NCBI GenBank assembly: GCA_002348465.1
Contig: DEBI01000068.1
Coordinates: 1 to 6,603, forward strand
DNA length: 6,603 nucleotides
Origin: Gemmatimonadales bacterium UBA2960
GTDB lineage: Bacteria; Gemmatimonadota; Gemmatimonadetes; Longimicrobiales; Gaopeijiaceae
Direction: 5' to 3'
The number at the start of each line of letters is the position of its first letter. The first letter of the stretch is position 1. Below, piece by piece: positions 1 through 4,783 of the stretch. Under the pieces are notes generated by a model. It was not told the origin of the DNA. It did no database searches and saw only the letters and a list, made by a program, of their open reading frames with translations. The position numbers and the translations under genes were made by a program.

Positions 1-147
1 TATCACCATCCGAATCGCGCTCATGAAAGCCGTCCCAAACGGCTCAGAAGCAAGAGCGATCGAGAGAAACAACTCGGAGCCAGAAGCCCCTAGAAGCCCG
101 GTCACAATACCGAGCAGCAGTCCAGCAGCAATCAGAATGTGAAGCAT
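1..147 (-). CDS. Dicarboxylate/amino acid:cation symporter, N-terminal fragment (runs off the left edge)
   Basis: Only the first 49 codons are present; the frame is open to base 1. The peptide begins MLHILIAAGLLLGIVTGLLG, a first transmembrane helix. It continues with a loop and then PFGTAFMSAIRMVI (residues 36-49), which matches the family pattern around the second segment (a Gly, then F-x-x-x-I/L-[RK]-M-V, normally followed by a Pro-Leu pair). This is typical of DAACS (GltP/DctA-like) inner-membrane carriers that import acidic or neutral amino acids or C4-dicarboxylates with Na+ or H+. The ATG at 147 is well supported: AGGAG at 152-156 lies 4 nt upstream. It starts 12 nt after the MFS stop codon, so the two are almost certainly co-transcribed. 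The substrate cannot be told from the fragment; the upstream dehydrogenase suggests an amino acid. Confidence 0.72.
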   Translation of the reverse strand, partial: MLHILIAAGLLLGIVTGLLGASGSELFLSIALASEPFGTAFMSAIRMVI

Positions 148-151
148 GCGG

Positions 152-156
152 CTCCT
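152..156 (-). promoter_or_regulatory. Ribosome binding site of the symporter gene
   Basis: AGGAG on the minus strand, 4 nt before the ATG at 147 and within the 12-nt gap after the MFS stop codon. It fixes the start of the partial symporter gene. Confidence 0.7.
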
Positions 157-159
157 GAC

Positions 160-1356
160 TTAGCCCTTGAGAAGGTCTAGCGAAGGTAATCTCCGAATTC
201 GCACCAGGCGACGGATACTCGAAATGCCAAACGCCGGCCCTAGGGACAACAGTGTAAACGCCCAACCCCAACCGACCGTATCGACAGCGATCGGCAACGC
301 CTGAATGGTCACCATCGTTAGTAGGAAACCGAGGGAAGTCTGAATCATAAGAGCTGTTCCAACCGAATCCTCTGGGGCTACTTCAGTGACTATGGCACTG
401 AATTGCGCTGAGTCAGCGACCACAAAGAACCCCCAGACAATCGTAACTGCAGCTACGATCCAGAAAGGGGCGGACGTCAGAAACCCGATCACCACGCAGC
501 ATATCCCGCTTACAGCCATTGCCGAGTTCACCACCATCGCTCGGCCGATCCGGTCAGCCGCTAACCCACCCCACACGCAGCCAAGTCCTCCCGCCGCAAT
601 CGCAGCAAAAGCTGCGACATCGATCGAAGCAGAACTCACACGCTCGGAAGCAGAAAACGCCAAGAAGGCAGGCACCCATGTCCACATCGCATACAATTCC
701 CACATGTGGCCGAGATACCCTCGCGTAGCCAGCATCGTCTCTCGGTGACGAAGGATCCTGCCTACCCGAGACCATGCGAAGGTACTCCTCTTGTAAACAA
801 AGGGGCCATCCTCGTACCTCCAAAGAACAATCAGAGCTGCTAGCCATCCCGCTAGGGAGGCACCCATCACAACACTACCCAGTGTAGCGCCGCCCAAAAC
901 CTTGATCAAATATGGGAGCGCCTTACCGATAGTGAGTGCGCCAACCACTGAGCCAATCGCGAGTCCCCGAGCTGAGCGGAACCAAGTAGAAACCATCTTC
1001 ATACCAGGCGGATAAACTCCCGCAAGGAATGCACCAGTCAGGAACCTGGCTAAAAGTGCACTGTGATAACTTGGTGCGAGAAGCAGAGCAGCGTTGGTTG
1101 CGGCCGCCAGAGCAGCCGAAGCCCCAAAAAGAATCCGGGAAGGAAATAGATCAGCGAGGTTAAGTAAGGCGGCAATCGCGGTGCCCACGACGAACCCAAG
1201 CTGGACCGTGGTAGTCAGGAATGCTACTTGGCTTGAGCTTAGACCCCACTGAGTCTGAAGCTCGCCTGATACCGACGTAGCCGTCATCCACGCTGAGAGG
1301 CTCAGGAGCATGGCCACGGACACGAGAATTAGCGCTCTCCAGCGCCTCGGGTCCAA
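160..1356 (-). CDS. MFS transporter
   Basis: A 398-residue inner-membrane protein of the major facilitator superfamily, a usual length for a 12-helix carrier. Hydrophobic segments alternate with short charged loops. The clearest family mark is GGLAADRIGR (residues 263-272), the conserved G-x-x-x-D-R-x-G-R loop of the C-terminal half. The stretch around residues 115-130 (YPPGMKMVSTWFRSARG) resembles the TM4-TM5 loop of NarK/YnfM-like organic anion or drug carriers. The central loop is about residues 180-208. The start is TTG at 1354-1356, chosen because GAAGGAG (1365-1371) lies 8 nt upstream and no ATG or GTG is available in frame between the previous stop and this codon. The gene sits 38 nt after the proline dehydrogenase-like gene and 12 nt before a second transporter, suggesting uptake of the dehydrogenase substrate or export of a product. 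The substrate is unknown; the family assignment is firm. Confidence 0.9.
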   Translation of the reverse strand: MDPRRWRALILVSVAMLLSLSAWMTATSVSGELQTQWGLSSSQVAFLTTTVQLGFVVGTAIAALLNLADLFPSRILFGASAALAAATNAALLLAPSYHSALLARFLTGAFLAGVYPPGMKMVSTWFRSARGLAIGSVVGALTIGKALPYLIKVLGGATLGSVVMGASLAGWLAALIVLWRYEDGPFVYKRSTFAWSRVGRILRHRETMLATRGYLGHMWELYAMWTWVPAFLAFSASERVSSASIDVAAFAAIAAGGLGCVWGGLAADRIGRAMVVNSAMAVSGICCVVIGFLTSAPFWIVAAVTIVWGFFVVADSAQFSAIVTEVAPEDSVGTALMIQTSLGFLLTMVTIQALPIAVDTVGWGWAFTLLSLGPAFGISSIRRLVRIRRLPSLDLLKG

Positions 1357-1360
1357 GTCT

Positions 1361-1379
1361 TTAGCTCCTTCAGAGCTAA
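1361..1379 (-). promoter_or_regulatory. Hairpin enclosing the MFS Shine-Dalgarno sequence
   Basis: On the minus strand TTAGCTCTGAAGGAGCTAA forms a perfect 7-bp stem (TTAGCTC/GAGCTAA) with a 5-nt loop. The SD GAAGGAG spans the loop and the 3' arm, so folding would partly hide it. It lies between the dehydrogenase stop codon and the TTG start of the MFS gene. No U-run follows, so it does not look like an intrinsic terminator. Control of translation or simple mRNA processing are both possible; function is inferred. Confidence 0.45.
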
Positions 1380-1394
1380 CCAGCTTGCGCTCCT

Positions 1395-2309
1395 CTATGG
1401 CAGCAGTTGTTTAGCGACGAACCATAGATTGGCGGGTCGCTCCGCCAACCGCCGCATGTACCAGGGAAACCAAGCCGAACCATAGCTAATCAGCACCCGT
1501 ACCTTATGACCATCGCTTGCAAGGCGAAGTTGCTCCCTCCGTTGTATACCGAAGAGCATTGCGAACTCGTACTGATCTTCCTTTAGCCCGAGATCCGACG
1601 CGATACGCTTAGCCGCCCCAATCATACTGGGGTCGTGGGTGCCTAATACCACTCTCCCCACCCCTCCCTGCGCTCGACCACGTAAGAGAGTAGCTGTCAG
1701 ATCCTCGAATGCCTGGTCAACATCCTTCTTATTCGAAAACGCGACACTCTCTGGCTCGTTGTATGCACCTTTCACGATTCGGATTGAGCAGTCGTAAGAG
1801 GCGATTCTAGCAACGTCATCGGGAGTCCTCTTCAGATAGGACTGAACGCACAGTCCCACATTGTGCCTTTTCTCTTTGACACTCATAAAGATATCAAGAG
1901 TCCTATCTACATATTCCGACGCTTCCATATCTAACCAGACGATCGAGTCGGTCGCTTCTGCCAGCTCGAGAAGACGGGAGCGCGCCTCCTCAACCCCGAA
2001 ATCTAATCCGAGCTGGGTGGGCTTTACCGACACTTCCATGTCTAATCCGAGCTCGTCGATTAGACGCAGATCCGTCAAGTAGTGGCCCAGCACAGCATCG
2101 GCCTCTTTGAGCGAGTTGTTATTCTCGCCTAGCAGCGTAGTAGTGGACGCGATGCCCTTAGTCCGAAGCCTTTCCGCCTCCTTGATGACATCTCTGAATT
2201 CTTCACCCGGCATAAACCGTTTGGTTGCCCTCCGAACGAACCGAGCTTTAGGAAGCCGCTCGGCCAAGAACGGATTGGTTGAGGCCCATAAAAGTGAATT
2301 GCGGAGCAT
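1395..2309 (-). CDS. Proline dehydrogenase-like flavoenzyme (monofunctional PRODH family)
   Basis: PRODH oxidises L-proline to pyrroline-5-carboxylate, passing electrons through FAD to the membrane quinone pool. From the ATG at 2309 the protein has 304 residues, matching monofunctional PRODHs such as that of Thermus (about 307). Family motifs in order: RRATKRFMPGE (26-36), LGE (60-62), SVKPTQLGLD (94-103; catalytic-site Lys96), WLDMEASEY (125-133; Asp127), QSYLKRT (156-162), IRIVKGAY (177-184), GTHD (223-226), and the C-terminal YGSAWFPWYMRRLAERP (276-292) with the substrate-carboxylate arginines 286-287 and Glu290. Several pocket positions differ from the family norm: Leu273 and Trp283 where tyrosines are usual, Ala250 where Gln is usual, and Pro97 where Leu is usual. 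The frame stays open upstream to a TTG at 2480, but those 57 extra codons have no family counterpart and contain the operator palindrome, so I exclude them. No strong SD precedes the ATG. It is the first gene of a likely operon with two transporters. Substrate is probably proline or a proline analogue. Confidence 0.85.
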   Translation of the reverse strand: MLRNSLLWASTNPFLAERLPKARFVRRATKRFMPGEEFRDVIKEAERLRTKGIASTTTLLGENNNSLKEADAVLGHYLTDLRLIDELGLDMEVSVKPTQLGLDFGVEEARSRLLELAEATDSIVWLDMEASEYVDRTLDIFMSVKEKRHNVGLCVQSYLKRTPDDVARIASYDCSIRIVKGAYNEPESVAFSNKKDVDQAFEDLTATLLRGRAQGGVGRVVLGTHDPSMIGAAKRIASDLGLKEDQYEFAMLFGIQRREQLRLASDGHKVRVLISYGSAWFPWYMRRLAERPANLWFVAKQLLP

Positions 2310-2437
2310 GCTCAGAGTATCGTAGTAAATCAAACGGAAATAAATCGACACATCCTCGGTATCAAGCAGTACGCCTGATCCCCATTTGCGGTCCGTGTAT
2401 GCGACAATGGACACGCCTACCTTCGTCGTGCCCGGAA

Positions 2438-2455
2438 TAGACATCAAGATGTCTA
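2438..2455. promoter_or_regulatory. Perfect 8-2-8 palindrome, candidate operator
   Basis: TAGACATCAAGATGTCTA is a perfect inverted repeat (arms TAGACATC/GATGTCTA, 2-bp centre) in the region between the divergent dehydrogenase and aminotransferase genes. It lies 129 bp from the dehydrogenase ATG and 144 bp from the aminotransferase ATG chosen here. An uninterrupted 16 of 16 matching arm bases is unlikely by chance in so short a region and is the usual form of a dimeric repressor or activator site. Proline dehydrogenase genes are often controlled by Lrp/AsnC-type PutR regulators, but the family binding here cannot be named; no regulator gene lies in the window. Confidence 0.5.
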
Positions 2456-2480
2456 CGTTTCTAGGGTACGAGAATGTCAA
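2450..2480 (-). promoter_or_regulatory. Possible promoter of the dehydrogenase operon
   Basis: TTGACA at 2475-2480 (minus strand) is an exact sigma-70 -35 consensus. The only nearby -10-like match is TAGACA at 2450-2455, but the 19-bp spacing is long and the -10 is poor. If real, the -10 would overlap the palindrome, so a bound protein would block it, and the transcript would have a leader of roughly 130 nt. Weak evidence. Confidence 0.2.
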
Positions 2481-2598
2481 ATCCTATCGCCGCGGGAGAA
2501 AGCTCGCCAACCGGCCTGACAGGTAGGCGTTGCCTCAAGCAGGCTATCTGAGCATGATCTCGCGCAGTCCTTCACTCGAACATATACGACCAACCCAA

Positions 2599-3774
2599 AT
2601 GAGCTCCAATCTTCAACGAACAGCCCGCCGCACTCATTCGTTCACCGAGTCAGTGATCCGGGAGATGACTCGCGTAGCCAGAGAGCATGACGCAGTTAAT
2701 CTCGCACAGGGCTTTCCGGACTTTCCTGCTCCTGAACTTTTGAAAGAGGCTGCAGCTGCCGCGGTCCGGGCTGATATAAACCAGTACGCTATCACTTGGG
2801 GGGCTCCGAACCTTCGCCATGCCTTAGCAGACAAATATCGTGAGCGATACGGGATGGACGTCGACACGGAAACTGAAATCACGATTACCTGCGGTGGGAC
2901 TGAAGCGATGGCCGCCGTAATGCTCGCGGTCGTCGACCCGGGTGAAGAGGTAATTGTGATGGAACCATTCTATGAAAACTACGGTCCAGATGCAGTACTC
3001 TGCGAAGCCCAACCAGTCTTCCTAACGCTAGAGGCTCCAGAGTACAGAATCGAAAAAGCGATGCTTGAAGAAGTGGTCTCTTCAAAGACGCGAGCAATCG
3101 TGATCAATACTCCCAACAACCCCACTGGGCGTGTGTTCGACCAAGAAGAAATGCAGGCTATCGCCGACATTTGCATTGAGCACGACATCTTAGCAATCAC
3201 GGATGAGATTTACGAACACATCTACTACGAGGGCGAACACATCCCTCTCGCCACATTTGAGGGAATGCGCGAACGCACCATTACTATTTCAGGTCTGTCG
3301 AAGACATTTAGCGTGACGGGATGGCGCATTGGGACAATCATCGCACCACAACACCTGAGCGTAGCGATCCGAAAGGTTCATGATTTCCTAACGGTAGGAG
3401 CACCTGCTCCCCTTCAAGAAGCATGTGCGGTCGGACTCAACGAGCTCGGTCCGGATTATTACACTAAGATGGTGAGTGGTTATAAGGCTCGAGGGGAGGT
3501 TCTCGTGAAGGCGCTCCAGGAAGCCGGATTCAAGTGCCAACAACCCCAAGGAGCCTACTACATCCTCGCCGACTTCAGCGATCTCAGCGACGAAGACTCA
3601 ATGACATTTGGCCGACGCCTGACAGTGGAAGGTGGCGTTGCTCCGGTACCTGGAGGGAGCTTCTTTTCTGACCCTGCCCGAGGACATTCCCTTGCCCGTT
3701 TTGTTTTCTGTAAACAGATCGACACTCTACGCGAGGCAGGTGAGCGGCTAAGCGCTTTTGCTGCGCAAGGCTAA
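2599..3774 (+). CDS. Class I/II PLP-dependent aminotransferase
   Basis: A fold-type I aminotransferase that moves an amino group between an amino acid and a 2-oxo acid in the cytoplasm. From ATG 2599 it has 391 residues, the usual family length. Seen in order: SVIREMTRVA and NLAQGFPDFPAP (18-45), NQYAITWGAPNLR (61-73), CGGTEA (98-103, PLP phosphate contact), INTPNNPTG (169-177, Asn174), TDEIYEH (201-207, Asp202 and Tyr205 on the PLP ring), SGLSKTFSVTGWRIG (231-245; Lys235 is the Schiff-base lysine), RKVHDFLTVGAPAPLQEA (258-275), and LARF (365-368; Arg367 is the substrate-carboxylate arginine). All catalytic residues are present. It resembles the AspC/YbdL/kynurenine aminotransferase-like group, whose substrates vary. 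Start choice: ATG 2599 matches the family N-terminus. In-frame alternatives are ATG 2554 (15 residues longer) and TTG 2530 (23 longer); none has a strong SD. It is divergent from the dehydrogenase operon and 21 bp before the next gene. Confidence 0.9.
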   Translation: MSSNLQRTARRTHSFTESVIREMTRVAREHDAVNLAQGFPDFPAPELLKEAAAAAVRADINQYAITWGAPNLRHALADKYRERYGMDVDTETEITITCGGTEAMAAVMLAVVDPGEEVIVMEPFYENYGPDAVLCEAQPVFLTLEAPEYRIEKAMLEEVVSSKTRAIVINTPNNPTGRVFDQEEMQAIADICIEHDILAITDEIYEHIYYEGEHIPLATFEGMRERTITISGLSKTFSVTGWRIGTIIAPQHLSVAIRKVHDFLTVGAPAPLQEACAVGLNELGPDYYTKMVSGYKARGEVLVKALQEAGFKCQQPQGAYYILADFSDLSDEDSMTFGRRLTVEGGVAPVPGGSFFSDPARGHSLARFVFCKQIDTLREAGERLSAFAAQG

Positions 3775-3795
3775 GGTAGCTCGCGATATCGTCTC

Positions 3796-4206
3796 ATGAG
3801 GACCACCCAAACTCAGCTTGAGGTAGATGCCGAGGTCACTCTTTTTGGATTTACTCCAACTCCAATCGTGGTGACCATCCGACCACGTAGCCGTCGGTGG
3901 CGAATGACCAATGCGCTAGCGACCTTTTTGGCAACTGTCTCGCTAACGGCTCCGCTCGTAATATTTCCTCCGCACGCGGCCTGGCTTCTAGGCGGCCTCG
4001 GCGCGGGCACCTTTCTAGCACACCGACGATACATTGAGCGGTTCACGCTGATGTCTGCGACAGGCCAATGCCCCAAATGCGAACACACTTTATCACTCAG
4101 CAAAATGAGGCTTCGCTCACCGCATCCGCTGCCATGCGACCTCTGTCATCACGAGAGCGTACTAAAGCTGCCTCGCGGTACCCTCGAAGGACATGCCCGA
4201 GATTGA
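3796..4206 (+). CDS. Small membrane protein with C-terminal zinc ribbon, function unknown
   Basis: A 136-residue protein I do not recognise by name. A polar N-terminal region (1-37) ends in a basic patch (RPRSRRWR, 29-36). Two hydrophobic segments follow at about 40-57 and 61-76, with a basic patch HRRY (76-79) after the second. This predicts both ends inside the cell. The C-terminal part has CPKC (92-95) and CDLC (114-117), two CxxC knuckles 18 residues apart with His residues nearby (97, 118, 119), as in rubredoxin-like zinc ribbons. It lies 21 bp after the aminotransferase and overlaps the next gene by 14 nt, so the three genes are likely one transcript. No clear SD precedes the ATG. Such ribbons bind Zn for folding or protein/nucleic acid contact. 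Being a real gene is well supported by the ordered motifs and by the overlap. Confidence 0.7.
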   Translation: MRTTQTQLEVDAEVTLFGFTPTPIVVTIRPRSRRWRMTNALATFLATVSLTAPLVIFPPHAAWLLGGLGAGTFLAHRRYIERFTLMSATGQCPKCEHTLSLSKMRLRSPHPLPCDLCHHESVLKLPRGTLEGHARD

Positions 4207-4783
4207 ACACCTCCCCGCTTATGAGAATATGAGTCGAAGCCTTTTTGGTCCCGGAACAATCATTCTTGGTGGAGGAAGCATCCTACTAATGCTTGTTCTT
4301 GCCGTAGGTTTCTTTCTACCCAAAGAGTGGACTGCTTCCGCAGAAGTCACCGCAGATGTTCTTCCAACGGAGCTCATGAGATACCTCGACTCACCCGAAG
4401 GGTGGCGCCGATGGACCGCTTGGCCAGACTCAGGGCTGGTGCGCTCCGGCCCCGACCGGGGTAGCGGCGCATCAATATCTTGGACTGATGCAGAGCTAGG
4501 TGCAGGCTCCTTTACGATCCGGAAGGCCTCAGAGGATGAGATCCTATATGACGTAGTTGTAAACGGGGCTGCCAACACTTTGATGACAACGACGGGAACC
4601 CTGATCCTTGACGTCACAGGCACCTCAACCGTTCTGCAGTGGACCGAGTCCGGAGACTTAGGACAAAGCCCTCTGATGGGTTTTTGGGCCTTAACAATGG
4701 AGAGGGCGCAAACCCGTGAACTCCAAAAAAGCCTAAGTCAGCTGATCGACATGCTCAGCTCTGGTTCCGAACCCAATCAATAA
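4193..4783 (+). CDS. Membrane-anchored SRPBCC (START-like) domain protein
   Basis: A 196-residue protein with one N-terminal transmembrane helix (about 20-42), then the start of an SRPBCC fold: FLPKEWTASAEVTADVLPTE followed by LMRYLDSPEGWRRWTAW (41-77). The latter fits the common pattern of polyketide cyclase/SRPBCC proteins (beta strand, 'ap.e.v..yl.d...w..W..W'). Strands continue (93-150) and a C-terminal helix (about 164-190) closes the domain, which typically binds a lipid or other hydrophobic ligand. The ligand is not predictable. The gene overlaps the zinc-ribbon gene by 14 nt, pointing to translational coupling. GAAGGA sits just 1 nt before the ATG, too close to be ideal; ATG 4229 (184 residues) is an alternative start that still keeps the helix. 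Its 3' end overlaps the convergent rho gene by 29 bp. Confidence 0.7.
   Translation: MPEIEHLPAYENMSRSLFGPGTIILGGGSILLMLVLAVGFFLPKEWTASAEVTADVLPTELMRYLDSPEGWRRWTAWPDSGLVRSGPDRGSGASISWTDAELGAGSFTIRKASEDEILYDVVVNGAANTLMTTTGTLILDVTGTSTVLQWTESGDLGQSPLMGFWALTMERAQTRELQKSLSQLIDMLSSGSEPNQ

Noticed and set aside
44..271. Minus-strand 75-residue ORF across the MFS and symporter junction
   Set aside because: Overlaps two better supported genes with good ribosome binding sites in other frames.
386..748. Plus-strand 120-residue ORF inside the MFS gene
   Set aside because: Antisense shadow of a clear transporter, with low-complexity composition and no family features.
1361..1379. Hairpin as an intrinsic terminator after the dehydrogenase gene
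   Set aside because: The stem is AU-containing and short, no U-run follows, and it contains the SD of the next gene.
2310..2480. N-terminal extension of the dehydrogenase to a TTG at 2480 (57 more residues)
   Set aside because: It would make the protein 361 residues, longer than monofunctional PRODHs; the extra part matches no family region, contains the palindrome, and its TTG is part of a TTGACA box.
2530..2598. Longer aminotransferase starting at TTG 2530 or ATG 2554
   Set aside because: The family N-terminus is matched from ATG 2599; the extra residues have no counterpart. ATG 2554 remains a possible alternative.
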